Assembly (NCBI GenBank): GCA_003161435.1
Contig: PMOS01000008.1
Coordinates: 62,001-126,000 of the forward strand
Origin: Vulcanimicrobiota bacterium
GTDB lineage: Bacteria; Vulcanimicrobiota; Vulcanimicrobiia; Vulcanimicrobiales; Vulcanimicrobiaceae
DNA length: 64,000 bases
Direction of reading: 5' to 3'
This document shows positions 7,561 to 15,534 of the stretch, one piece after another. The notes beneath the pieces are model-generated. The model was not told where the DNA came from, searched no databases, and saw only the letters and a list, made by a program, of their open reading frames with translations. Positions within the stretch are counted from its first letter, which is position 1, and every line of letters begins with the position of its first letter. Made by a program: the position numbers and the translations under genes.

Positions 7561-8145
7561 ATGGTTGGTCGCATGCCCACGCTTCGCGGCGCCGGCCGAG
7601 CGGCGCTCGCGACGACGTGCGCCGCGGCGCTCGCCGTAACTGCGTGCAGTCGCCACAGCGCAGCAGAGACGCGCACGTTCGCAGGCGTGCCCCTGATGCC
7701 GAACATCACGTGCACCGACCCCACCTGCCGCGGCTACAACGAGCAGCCGTACGTGCTGACGAGGTCGCGCTACGGGATCGGTTGTCTCGGAAACGTTGCG
7801 CCCGGCACGACCCCAAGCACGAAGCCGCCGCCGCAAAGCTACCTCGTCAAGGACATCGGTAAGCCGGGCCTGCCGACCTTGAAGGCGAGCGAAGCGTCGA
7901 TGGTCCGGCGCATCGTTCGGTACGTCCACTCGAGTACGCTGCGCATCGCCTGGGTCAGCGATGGGGCCGAGTTCATCGTGTTCGACGCGAAGGACGGCCC
8001 CTGCGAGGTATGGGCCCCGGGATATGGCGTGCTCAACGGCAACCCTTGCAACGAGTACTACGAGCCCGGCGAGAATCCGTACACAACGCACGCCGGCACC
8101 GAATGCGATCCGGTCAAGCGGCCGTGGATGACCGCTACGCGCTGA
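7561..8145 (+). CDS. Predicted lipoprotein of unknown function
   Basis: The 194-residue product has an N-terminal hydrophobic stretch ending in a lipobox-like LAVTAC (Cys near residue 28), so it is probably a lipid-anchored envelope protein. The mature part has several Cys residues (CTDPTCRGYN, IGCLGN, GPCEVW, NPCNEYY, TECDP), which suggests disulfides in an extracytoplasmic domain. I do not recognise a family. ATG at 7561 is used; ATG at 7573 would give an equally good signal peptide. It stands alone between the tmRNA region and cyanase. Confidence 0.6.
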   Translation: MVGRMPTLRGAGRAALATTCAAALAVTACSRHSAAETRTFAGVPLMPNITCTDPTCRGYNEQPYVLTRSRYGIGCLGNVAPGTTPSTKPPPQSYLVKDIGKPGLPTLKASEASMVRRIVRYVHSSTLRIAWVSDGAEFIVFDAKDGPCEVWAPGYGVLNGNPCNEYYEPGENPYTTHAGTECDPVKRPWMTATR

Positions 8146-8281
8146 CGAGCACGCCAACATCGGCCAGAACGACGAGGGCCGTGTCGTTGTAGTCGGTCAC
8201 GGTATCGGCCTTGGGGACCGCGATTTCGACGGCGTAGTCGGCGCCGCCACGGCTAGAGAGGACAAGGGACGGTATCCTCCG
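8135..8281 (-). pseudogene. Coding-like 3' fragment without a start codon
   Basis: On the minus strand this frame encodes a peptide with codon use typical of the genome (many C/G third positions), including GGADYAVEIAVPKADT and ending VLADVGVLVSA before TAG at 8137-8135. No ATG, GTG or TTG precedes it in frame in a sensible position, although a GGAGG lies just upstream. It may be the remnant of a gene whose 5' part is lost, or a small gene with an unusual start. It overlaps the end of the lipoprotein gene by 11 bases. Family unknown. Confidence 0.3.
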
Positions 8282-8332
8282 CGTTCTCTTTTCACAAAGG
8301 CGCCGCCAATACGACCGGGGTTATGTGGCCGA

Positions 8333-8779
8333 ATGACACGTGAAGAACTGACCCTGACGATTCAGAGGCGGAAACGGACGAAAAGGTTGACGTGGAAGCA
8401 GATCGCGACGGCGATCGGCCGGGCGTCACCCATCGTGACCACGGCGGCGCTCTTTGGGCAGATGCGCTTGGACGATGACGAGGCCGCAAAGGCGGCGGAA
8501 CTGCTCGAGCTCGGTGACGAAGAACGCCTGTTGCTGACCGAGATACCCTACCGCGGATCGCTGCCGGCCGGTCCGCCTACCGATCCATTGATCTATCGCT
8601 TTTACGAACTCGTGCAAGTGTACGGAACGACGTGGAAGGCGCTCATTCAGGAGGAGTTCGGCGACGGCATCATGAGCGCGATCGACTTCGATATGCAGAT
8701 CGAACGGCAGGCCGATCCGAAAGGCGACCGGGTGAAGATCACGATGTCAGGAAAATTTCTGCCGTACAAGAAATACTAA
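8333..8779 (+). CDS. cynS: Cyanate hydratase (cyanase)
   Basis: Cyanase converts cyanate and bicarbonate to CO2 and carbamate, which decays to ammonia, so it detoxifies cyanate and provides nitrogen. At 148 residues it is close to the usual 156. The N-terminal helical domain resembles a DNA-binding fold. The C-terminal catalytic domain holds the active-site residues Arg89 and Glu92 (in IYRFYELVQVYG) and Ser115 (in GDGIMSAIDF), equivalent to Arg96, Glu99 and Ser122 of the E. coli enzyme. No carbonic anhydrase or cyanate transporter gene is adjacent. The next gene, a dehydrogenase, starts 52 bases later on the same strand. Confidence 0.95.
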   Translation: MTREELTLTIQRRKRTKRLTWKQIATAIGRASPIVTTAALFGQMRLDDDEAAKAAELLELGDEERLLLTEIPYRGSLPAGPPTDPLIYRFYELVQVYGTTWKALIQEEFGDGIMSAIDFDMQIERQADPKGDRVKITMSGKFLPYKKY

Positions 8780-8831
8780 GAGGAGTGGCCTCGGCCAGGC
8801 TTCGTTACCGGATGTCTGGAACGCGACGCTC

Positions 8832-9719
8832 GTGGCGCGTTCGGTAGGTTTCGTCGGCGCGGGCCGGATGGGTGGTGCGATCGCACTTCGGATTGCGAGC
8901 GATCGCGCATGGGACGTGCACGTCTACGATCCATCACCTGACGCCGTGCGGCGCTTCGAAGGAAGCAGCGTGCAAATCGCCGCGACGGCGCCCGAGCTCG
9001 CGGAGCGATGTGAATTCGTCGTAAGCAGCCTTCCTCTGCCCGAGCACGTGCGCGCGCTCTACTCGGAGGGCGGGATCCTCGGCGCGTTGCGTGCCGAAAG
9101 TATGGTCGTCGACATCAGCACGATCGATCCGAACACGGGCCGTGCCGTCGCCGACGCCGTCGCGTCGCGCGGCGCGGCGTTCGTCGCGTCACCGCTCGGG
9201 ATGGGGCCGCGCCAAGCCGCGGACGGGACGCTGCCCCTGTATATCGGCGGTGATCCGGCTGCGCTCGAGCGTGCGCGTGAGTTGCTGGACGCTTTTTCGC
9301 CGAACCACTTCGTCGTAGGCGGCGTCGAACAGGCGTACGCGGCGAAGCTGGCGATCAACTACGTGAGCATGTCGAACCTCGCCGTGCTGCTCGAAGGCTT
9401 CGGCATCGGTGTCGCCGCCGGCATCGATCCGTCGCTGCTGTGCAGTCTCATGCAAGACGGCGGCGCGCGCTCGTTTCAGGCGGAAGTCCGACTACCGTGG
9501 ATCCTCGCCGGCGACTTCGCGACGCGGTTCGGCATCGACCTCGCGCAGAAGGACATGCGTCTCGCGGTCGACCTCGCCGCGCGCGAGCGGGCTCCGGCCG
9601 CAACCGGCGCCGCAGCGCTGCAGCATTTTTCGAACGCGCAGCGCCGCGGCCTCGGCGCGTCCGACATCGGCGCGTTGTGGCAAGTGCTCCGGCCCGGCAC
9701 GGGATCAGAACCGGAATGA
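8832..9719 (+). CDS. NAD(P)-dependent beta-hydroxyacid dehydrogenase (HIBADH-like)
   Basis: This 295-residue protein belongs to the 3-hydroxyisobutyrate/tartronate-semialdehyde reductase superfamily. The N-terminal Rossmann motif is GFVGAGRMGG (residues 6-15). The substrate-binding segment VVDISTIDPNTG matches the family D-x-S-T pattern, and the catalytic Lys lies in YAAKLAINYVSMSN. The exact substrate cannot be read from sequence. The stop overlaps the following HpcH/HpaI aldolase start as ATGA. Pairing with a class II aldolase suggests the two act in sequence on a 2-keto or semialdehyde acid, for example tartronate-semialdehyde or a related sugar-acid breakdown product. Confidence 0.85.
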   Translation: MARSVGFVGAGRMGGAIALRIASDRAWDVHVYDPSPDAVRRFEGSSVQIAATAPELAERCEFVVSSLPLPEHVRALYSEGGILGALRAESMVVDISTIDPNTGRAVADAVASRGAAFVASPLGMGPRQAADGTLPLYIGGDPAALERARELLDAFSPNHFVVGGVEQAYAAKLAINYVSMSNLAVLLEGFGIGVAAGIDPSLLCSLMQDGGARSFQAEVRLPWILAGDFATRFGIDLAQKDMRLAVDLAARERAPAATGAAALQHFSNAQRRGLGASDIGALWQVLRPGTGSEPE

Positions 9720-10468
9720 CGACGCTGCGCGAACGCCTCAGGGACGGCGTTGCCGCAGGGGTCGGCCTCACGTTTCCGACGCCGCAACTGGTGGAACTCT
9801 GCGCGCACGTCGGCTTTCATTGGGCGTTGCTGGACCGCGAGCACGGCGTGTGGAGCGACGAGTCGCTTGAAATCGCGTGCATCGCGGCCGACGCCGCTGG
9901 GCTGAGCGTGATGGTCCGGCCGCAGTCCAATCGGCCCGAAGCGATCCTTGCCGCGCTCGACCGCGGCGCCGCCGGCGTGCAAGTGCCGCACGTTTCTACG
10001 GCGGCGCAAGCCGAAGCTGCTGTGCATGCCGCGAAGTACGCGCCGCTCGGCGAGCGCGGTCTCGGCACGAGCGTTCGAGCGGCCGGATACGGTGTCGATC
10101 TCGACGTCGCGGCGTATGTCGCGCGCGCGAACCGTGAGACGCTGGTGTGCGTGCAGATCGAGGACCACGAAGGGCTCGCCAACGCTGCGGAGATCGCCGC
10201 GATACCGGGCGTCGACATCGTGTTCGTCGGGCCGATGGATCTCTCGCAGGCCTTCGGCCACCCCGGCGACCTCGCACGTCCCGAGTTCCGGTCCGCCGTC
10301 GAGCGCGCGATCGAAGTCGCGCACGCCGCCGGAAAGACGACGGGCACCGCGGGCGGCTCGGCTTGGCTGCGGTACGCCGTCTCGCTCGGCGTTCGCTACG
10401 TCTACACGAGCCTCGGTGCGGTGCTCGGCGTGGGAGCTCGGGATTTCATCGCCGGCGTCACGCCCTAA
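9716..10468 (+). CDS. HpcH/HpaI-family class II aldolase
   Basis: A 250-residue TIM-barrel aldolase of the family that cleaves 4-hydroxy-2-oxo acids into pyruvate and an aldehyde, as in 2-keto-3-deoxy-sugar acid or homoprotocatechuate pathways. Visible motifs are LLDREHG (metal and base region), the pyruvate-contacting Arg in PLGERGLG, the metal ligands in QIEDHEGLAN and VGPMDLSQAFG, and the barrel end in TGTAGGSAWL. It is translationally coupled to the upstream dehydrogenase by an ATGA overlap. The preferred aldehyde is unknown. Confidence 0.87.
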   Translation: MTTLRERLRDGVAAGVGLTFPTPQLVELCAHVGFHWALLDREHGVWSDESLEIACIAADAAGLSVMVRPQSNRPEAILAALDRGAAGVQVPHVSTAAQAEAAVHAAKYAPLGERGLGTSVRAAGYGVDLDVAAYVARANRETLVCVQIEDHEGLANAAEIAAIPGVDIVFVGPMDLSQAFGHPGDLARPEFRSAVERAIEVAHAAGKTTGTAGGSAWLRYAVSLGVRYVYTSLGAVLGVGARDFIAGVTP

Positions 10469-10499
10469 GAGCAACAGCCCGCGCAGCAAAGTCGTCAGA

Positions 10500-11042
10500 A
10501 TGGATTTTGAACGCAAGAGCGCGATCATCGTTCCGGTGCCGGATGCGGAGCGCGCGCTGGGTGCTATTCGGCGCCTCTACGATCCGTCGGCCGCGGTGGG
10601 CGTGCCGGCGCACATCACGCTCATCCACCCGTTTTGCCCGGCGCCCGTCCCCGAAGAAACGATTCACGAGTTGGAGCAGCTCTTTGCGAGCGCTATCCCG
10701 ATCGTGCTTCGGTTCGAGCGTGTCGGCCGTTTCTCGAACACGTTGTATCTCGAGCCGACGCCGGCCGGGCCGCTCATCGCGCTCACCGAGGCGCTAGCAG
10801 AGCGTTGGCCTCAATGGCCGCCGTACAGCCGCGCGCACCGAGACATCGTTCCGCATCTTACGGTTGCAGACCAACGAGATGATCGAGCCCTGTTGGAAAC
10901 GCTGGCGGCATCGGTCGCGTCAACGCTACCGTTGAGCACGACGGTGACTGAAGCGTGGCTCATCGAGTCGGACCCGGACGGACTCTGGCACCGGCGCTCC
11001 ATCCTGCGATTCGGTCGAGACTGCGTGACTAACATCGTCTAA
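10500..11042 (+). CDS. 2'-5' RNA ligase-like 2H phosphoesterase
   Basis: The 180-residue protein carries the two HxT motifs of the 2H superfamily: HITLIHPF near residue 38 and HLTVADQ near residue 120. These form the catalytic centre that hydrolyses or joins cyclic phosphates of RNA or nucleotides. The physiological substrate of most bacterial members is not known. The internal ATG at 10500 is chosen because translation from it gives a complete domain; the frame stays open upstream only within the aldolase gene. It lies 31 bases after the aldolase on the same strand. Confidence 0.8.
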   Translation: MDFERKSAIIVPVPDAERALGAIRRLYDPSAAVGVPAHITLIHPFCPAPVPEETIHELEQLFASAIPIVLRFERVGRFSNTLYLEPTPAGPLIALTEALAERWPQWPPYSRAHRDIVPHLTVADQRDDRALLETLAASVASTLPLSTTVTEAWLIESDPDGLWHRRSILRFGRDCVTNIV

Positions 11043-11082
11043 CCGTGCGAGCGGCTGTCCGTACGTTCTCGTACCGACCCTT

Positions 11083-11859
11083 GTGAGCGTGCCATGGTAC
11101 GGTGGAGAGCAATCATTTCGCCTGCGCCCAAGTTCGGCACAGCAGAAGAAGGCTCTCGTTTTCAACTATGCAGGCGGAAATCGCGTCCTCGACGCCCTCA
11201 CTGATGCTGAGCGCCGTGCGCTGCTCCGCGATAGTAAAACGATCCGGATGGAGCGGCGCGACGCCGAGCCGCAGCCCGGCACGGGGCTGAGCCACGTCGA
11301 TTTTCCGATCGGTGCGATGATGTCTGTCGTTGCTGTCTTCGAGAACGGAGACACGAACGAGGTCGGGGTCGTCGGCCGAGACGGGTTCGTCCCGATCGAA
11401 CCGGTCGTCGAAGAGCCGAAATGGCGGCGCACCGTGTTCTGCCAAGTCGCTGGGGATGTCATACGAGTGCCGATCAACGATTTCCAGCGTGAGATGGCGA
11501 CGAAGGGTCGCCTGTCGCAGCTGGCGCAGCGGAGCATCGGCGCGCGACTGTTTTGCGCGGAACAGCTCGTGTCGTGCAACCTGTCGCACTCGGTCCTGCA
11601 ACGCTGCGCACGCTGGTTGCTGATGACCCAGGATCGGGTTGGCGCCGACGAGTTCCCGCTCACCCATGAGTTCCTCTCGATCATGCTCGGCGTCCGACGC
11701 GCCGGCGTCTCCGAGGCGGCGGCAGCGCTGCAAACGGGCGGGGCTATCCGCTACCACCGCGGCCAGGTCACAATCGTCGACAAGCCGCGTCTTGTTGCCG
11801 CCTCGTGCGAATGCTACGCGGTGACGTCCGAGGCGTTCGAGCGCGCGCTCACGTTGTAG
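11083..11859 (+). CDS. Crp/Fnr-family transcriptional regulator (copy 1)
   Basis: The protein (up to 258 residues) has an N-terminal cyclic-nucleotide-binding-like fold (SHVDFPIGAMMSVVAVFENG and NEVGVVGRDGFVP) without the canonical cAMP phosphate-binding Arg/Glu pattern. A C-terminal winged helix-turn-helix follows (FLSIMLGVRRAGVSEAAAAL), and the end CECY is common in this subgroup. Ligand and targets are unknown. GTG at 11083 is tentative, because similarity with its neighbour begins only near residue 24 and no better in-frame start is visible. It is followed by a related gene in tandem, which suggests duplication. Confidence 0.8.
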   Translation: MSVPWYGGEQSFRLRPSSAQQKKALVFNYAGGNRVLDALTDAERRALLRDSKTIRMERRDAEPQPGTGLSHVDFPIGAMMSVVAVFENGDTNEVGVVGRDGFVPIEPVVEEPKWRRTVFCQVAGDVIRVPINDFQREMATKGRLSQLAQRSIGARLFCAEQLVSCNLSHSVLQRCARWLLMTQDRVGADEFPLTHEFLSIMLGVRRAGVSEAAAALQTGGAIRYHRGQVTIVDKPRLVAASCECYAVTSEAFERALTL

Positions 11860-11998
11860 GGCGGTCGGTCTAGCCCGGTCCAGAGTCCCAAGCGGCCAAG
11901 ATTGGCTTTTCTTTACGTGCGGAGCGGTTCCGGCGAGTCTTTTATTGGTACGCTACCGTACACGGCGGATTCGCTCCGGCGCTGAAAGGCCTCGTCGC

Positions 11999-12748
11999 AT
12001 GATTGCGACTTATCTGTACGGGAACCGCCTGCTCGATGCTCGTCCGAACCGCGACCGCGAGCGCACGGCGGCCGGCATGCACGTGCGCACCGTGAAGCGG
12101 CGCGAGCCCTCGCACGAGAGTGGTGACCTGTTCGGTCACGTCGACTTTCCGATCGACGCGGTGCTGTCGGTCTTCGCGAACTTCGTGAACGGCGAAGTCT
12201 GCCAGGTCGGTACCGTCGGCTGCGAGGGCTTCCTCGAGGCCGAGGCCGCCCTCGAGGTCGACGCCGCGCGCCGGCCTTCGTCGTGTCAGGTCGCCGGGCG
12301 CATCGTCCGAATGCCGATCGAAACGTTTCGCGAGGAATTGCGCTCGAGCGCTCCGTTTGCCCGTATCGTGCGGCGCAACGTCAGCGCGCGCCTGTTCTCG
12401 GCCGAACAGTTCACCGCGTGCAGCGTCAAGCACGCGTTGCTCGAGCGGTGCGCGCGCTGCATCCTCATGACGCGCGATCGCGTCGGCCGTGACGACTTCG
12501 CGCTCACTCACGATGTCCTCGCGACAATGCTCGGAGTGCGGCGTGCCAGCGTGTCGGTCGCGGCCGAGAAGCTGCAGCAGCTGGGTGCGATCCGCTATCG
12601 CCGCGGAATCGTCGTCGTCAACGACGCCGACCTATTGTCCGCTGCCGCCTGCGAATGCTACGAGACGAGCAAGCACGCGTTCGCGCGATCTTTGCGCGAC
12701 GACGACGTCGCGTTCGACGAACAGCTATACGCCGGGTTGAGGGTCTAA
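11999..12748 (+). CDS. Crp/Fnr-family transcriptional regulator (copy 2)
   Basis: This 249-residue relative of the preceding gene shares HVDFPIDAVLSV, the segment VGTVGCEGFLE and the helix-turn-helix VLATMLGVRRASVSVAAEKL, and ends in a CECY-containing tail. ATG at 11999 aligns its N-terminus (MIATYLYGNRLLDA) with the matching segment of copy 1. An in-frame GTG at 11945 would add 18 poorly matching residues. The desaturase gene begins 6 bases after its stop, so this regulator may control or be co-transcribed with the desaturase; that is inference. Confidence 0.82.
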   Translation: MIATYLYGNRLLDARPNRDRERTAAGMHVRTVKRREPSHESGDLFGHVDFPIDAVLSVFANFVNGEVCQVGTVGCEGFLEAEAALEVDAARRPSSCQVAGRIVRMPIETFREELRSSAPFARIVRRNVSARLFSAEQFTACSVKHALLERCARCILMTRDRVGRDDFALTHDVLATMLGVRRASVSVAAEKLQQLGAIRYRRGIVVVNDADLLSAAACECYETSKHAFARSLRDDDVAFDEQLYAGLRV

Positions 12749-12754
12749 TATCTA

Positions 12755-13609
12755 ATGGGTTCACGAACTGGTAATTGGGCCACCGGCGCGGTGCTGGTGC
12801 TGATCCACCTCGGCGCGCTCGCGGCATTCTGGCCGGGCTTCTTTTCCTGGTCGGCGCTCGTCGTCTTGGCGGTGCTGATGTACGTCACCGGCGGCGTCGG
12901 GATCGCGCTCGGATTCCACCGTACGCTTACGCACCGCAGCCTCAAGCTGTGGAAGCCGCTCGAGTACGCGGTGACGGTCTGCGGATGTCTGGCGCTGCAA
13001 GGGTCGCCGATCGATTGGGTCGCCACGCACCGGGCGCATCACGCGCACTCCGACACCGAAGCCGATCCGCACGACGCGAACGCGGGCTTCAATTGGTCGC
13101 ACTTCCTATGGATGGTGATGCCCAACCCGAACGTCATCTTCGGTGAGGAGCGCCGCCGCTATGCGCCCGATCTCGTGGATGACCCGTTCTATGCGTTTCT
13201 CGACCGCCGCCACGTGCTGCTGACCGTCGCGCTCGCCGCGTTGCTGTACGCGGGCGGCGGATGGTCGTGGGTCGTGTGGGGGATCTTCGTGCGGCTCGCA
13301 CTCGTCTATCAGTTCACCTGGCTGGTGAACAGCGCTGCGCATACGATCGGCTACCGCTCGTTCCGCACGACCGATCGGTCGACGAACTGCTGGTGGGTCG
13401 CGCTGCTCGGCTGGGGCGAGGGCTGGCACAACAATCACCACGCGTTCCCGTTCTCGGTGCGTCACGGGTTGCGCTGGTACGAGCTCGACGTGACCTGGCT
13501 GATGGTGAAAACGCTGGCCGCGCTGCGACTCGCCACCGAGCTCAAGCTTCCGACTGCACAGATGATGCGCCGGCTGCGGATCGAACCGGCCAAGAGGCGA
13601 ACCGCCTAA
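12755..13609 (+). CDS. Membrane acyl-CoA/acyl-lipid desaturase (delta-9 type)
   Basis: The 284-residue integral membrane protein introduces a double bond into acyl chains using a di-iron centre, O2 and an electron carrier. All three histidine boxes are present: HRTLTH (about residues 55-60), HRAHH (about 90-94) and HNNHH (about 228-232). Four membrane helices flank them. It probably adjusts membrane fluidity in an aerobic cell. It follows a Crp/Fnr regulator after 6 bases. No reductase or ferredoxin gene is adjacent. Confidence 0.92.
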   Translation: MGSRTGNWATGAVLVLIHLGALAAFWPGFFSWSALVVLAVLMYVTGGVGIALGFHRTLTHRSLKLWKPLEYAVTVCGCLALQGSPIDWVATHRAHHAHSDTEADPHDANAGFNWSHFLWMVMPNPNVIFGEERRRYAPDLVDDPFYAFLDRRHVLLTVALAALLYAGGGWSWVVWGIFVRLALVYQFTWLVNSAAHTIGYRSFRTTDRSTNCWWVALLGWGEGWHNNHHAFPFSVRHGLRWYELDVTWLMVKTLAALRLATELKLPTAQMMRRLRIEPAKRRTA

Positions 13610-13645
13610 ACGGGAACGCCATCGCCGCCGGCCGAAGCCGCGGCG

Positions 13646-14992
13646 ATGATCGACCGCTACTTCGGTATTGCGAAGGCGGGTTCGACGATCCCGCGCGAGC
13701 TGCGCGCCGGGTTGACGACCTTCCTCACGATGTCGTACGTGCTGTTCGTCAACCCGCAGGTGCTCGGCGGCGCGATCGTCGTGCCCAACGGCTTCGCGAA
13801 GCTGCTCGTCGTGACGGCGCTGGCGGCGGCGATCGGCAGCCTCCTCATGGCGCTGGTCGCGCGCTATCCGTTCGCCCAGGCGCCAGGCATGGGGCTCAAC
13901 GCGTACTTCGCGTACACCGTCGTTCTCGGGCAAAAGATCCCGTGGGAAACGGCCCTGGGTGCGGTCTTCATCTCCGGTGCGCTCTTCGTCGTACTCTCGG
14001 TGCTCGGCGTGCGTCAGGCGATCGTGCGCGCGATCCCGAACCCGCTCAAGTTCGCGGTGACCGCCGGGATCGGAATGTTCCTGGCGTTCCTGGGTTTGCG
14101 CAACGCCGGCGCGGTCGTCGCGAACCCGGCCACGTTCGTGACGTTGGGATCGCTGACTGCGCCGCCCGTGCTGATCGCGCTGTTCGGTCTGCTCGTCACC
14201 GCCGCGCTGCTCGTGCGCCGCGTGAAAGGTGCAATCGTGTACGGCATCGTCGGCGCGACAGTGCTCGGGATCGTGACGCGCGCGCCGCTCTATCCCGGCG
14301 CGCACGGAGCGCTCGTGCCCTTCGCGGGGTTCCCCCACGGCGTCATCGCGCTGCCCGTCTGGCCCAGCGGCTTGATCGGCGCGCTCGACATTCGCGGCGC
14401 AGTCGCCCTCGGCGCGGCGGCGGTCGTGTTCACCTTCTTTTTCGTCGACTTCTTCGATGCGACCGGGACGCTGGTGGGCCTGGCAAGCCGCGCCGGCTAT
14501 CTCGATGCCAACGGCGACATGCCGCGTTCGCGCCGCACGTTCGCGTCCGACGGCTTGGCCGCGATGTTCGGCGCGCTGCTCGGGACTAGCACCACCACGG
14601 CTTACATCGAAAGCGCCGCTGGAATAGAAGAGGGTGGTCGCACGGGCCTCACGGCGCTCGCCGTTGCCATGTTGTTTCTGCTCGCGACGTTTCTCTGGCC
14701 GCTGGCCTCGCTGATCCCGGCGGCCGCCACGGCGCCGGCGCTGATTCTGGTCGGCTCGCTGATGCTGCAAGGCCTGCGGAACATCGATTGGGACGACTAC
14801 GCGGTGTCGATCCCGGTCTTCTTGACGATGGTCGCGATGCCGCTGACGTTCTCGATCGCCAACGGAGTGAGCTTCGGCGTGATCTCGTTCGCGGCGATCA
14901 AGCTGTTCAGCGGCCGCGGCAAAGAAGTCGATCCGCTGCTGTACCTCGTCGCCGCGCTGCTGATCGCGCGCTACATCTGGCTGGCCGGCTGA
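13646..14992 (+). CDS. NCS2-family purine permease (AzgA/PbuG-like)
   Basis: A 448-residue transporter with 12-14 hydrophobic segments. The early signature GLTTFLTMSYVLFVNP and the following FAQAPGMGLNAYFAYTV are characteristic of the AzgA-like branch of nucleobase:cation symporters, which import adenine, guanine or hypoxanthine. FFFVDFFDATGTLVG and SSTTTAYIESAAGI-like segments (here LGTSTTTAYIESAAGIEEGG) form the substrate site. ATG at 13646 lies 36 bases after the desaturase stop. No purine riboswitch was seen in that short spacer. Confidence 0.9.
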   Translation: MIDRYFGIAKAGSTIPRELRAGLTTFLTMSYVLFVNPQVLGGAIVVPNGFAKLLVVTALAAAIGSLLMALVARYPFAQAPGMGLNAYFAYTVVLGQKIPWETALGAVFISGALFVVLSVLGVRQAIVRAIPNPLKFAVTAGIGMFLAFLGLRNAGAVVANPATFVTLGSLTAPPVLIALFGLLVTAALLVRRVKGAIVYGIVGATVLGIVTRAPLYPGAHGALVPFAGFPHGVIALPVWPSGLIGALDIRGAVALGAAAVVFTFFFVDFFDATGTLVGLASRAGYLDANGDMPRSRRTFASDGLAAMFGALLGTSTTTAYIESAAGIEEGGRTGLTALAVAMLFLLATFLWPLASLIPAAATAPALILVGSLMLQGLRNIDWDDYAVSIPVFLTMVAMPLTFSIANGVSFGVISFAAIKLFSGRGKEVDPLLYLVAALLIARYIWLAG

Positions 14993-15025
14993 CGACAGGC
15001 AGCCGACTCGGTCACGCGAAATGGG

Positions 15026-15373
15026 GTGCGTGTGGACGAGCAATCGCGCTCCCCCGATGAACAAGCTCACATTGCCGCGTTGGTCGATGTCGCCAAGAAA
15101 ATGATAGCGGGCGAGCTCGGCCCGATCGCCGGGGCGCGAAAGATCCTTGAGCTGCAATACGACGTAGGCGACAGTGAGAACGACGTATTTCTGCCGTTCG
15201 TCGGAATCTGGTCCGAGGCCGACACGTTGGTCGTCGGCGACCGTTCGCTGTTCGCGGACGAGTATCTCGAGCGGGTCGATCGCGAGTATGCCGACTACGA
15301 TGAGCGCCTGCGGCCGAGCATCGGCGACTGTTGCCGTGCCCTGCTCGACGTGTTCGAGCCGCGGCTAACCTAG
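15026..15373 (+). CDS. Small acidic protein of unknown function
   Basis: This 115-residue soluble protein is rich in Asp, Glu and Leu, with an early helix (EQAHIAALVDVAKKMIAGEL) and the segment FVGIWSEADTLVVGD. It is vaguely reminiscent of DUF2489-type small proteins, but I cannot assign a family. GTG at 15026 is used, and GTG at 15032 is equally possible. It sits between the permease and convergent genes with no clear partner. Coding is supported by the third-position GC pattern and absence of stops. Confidence 0.55.
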   Translation: MRVDEQSRSPDEQAHIAALVDVAKKMIAGELGPIAGARKILELQYDVGDSENDVFLPFVGIWSEADTLVVGDRSLFADEYLERVDREYADYDERLRPSIGDCCRALLDVFEPRLT

Positions 15374-15380
15374 TCCGCGC

Positions 15381-15533
15381 TCACTCCACGGCCGGAGCGG
15401 GCGGGGCGGTGCCGGTCGCGCCGGCGAGTGCGTCGGGGCGCTTGAGCAGCCACATCAGCGGTACGCTCGCGATGAAGACGAACGCGGACACGTGGAAGAG
15501 ATAGTCGAAGACTGGCTCGGCGGACGGCCGTCG
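15381..15533 (-). pseudogene. C-terminal remnant of an MFS-type permease
   Basis: On the minus strand this stretch encodes a hydrophobic helix (FDYLFHVSAFVFIASVP) followed by LMWLLKRPDAL and a short Ala/Pro tail before a stop. This pattern is typical of the last transmembrane helix and tail of major-facilitator drug exporters. Nothing upstream matches the rest of such a protein; the EamA gene occupies that position and ends immediately before it. It is best read as a leftover 3' end after deletion or replacement. Confidence 0.4.
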
Positions 15534-15534
15534 T

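Noticed and set aside
13106-15157. 683-codon open frame antisense to the desaturase and purine permease
   Set aside because: Low-complexity Arg/Glu/His-rich product with no recognisable fold; the plus-strand genes here are certain.
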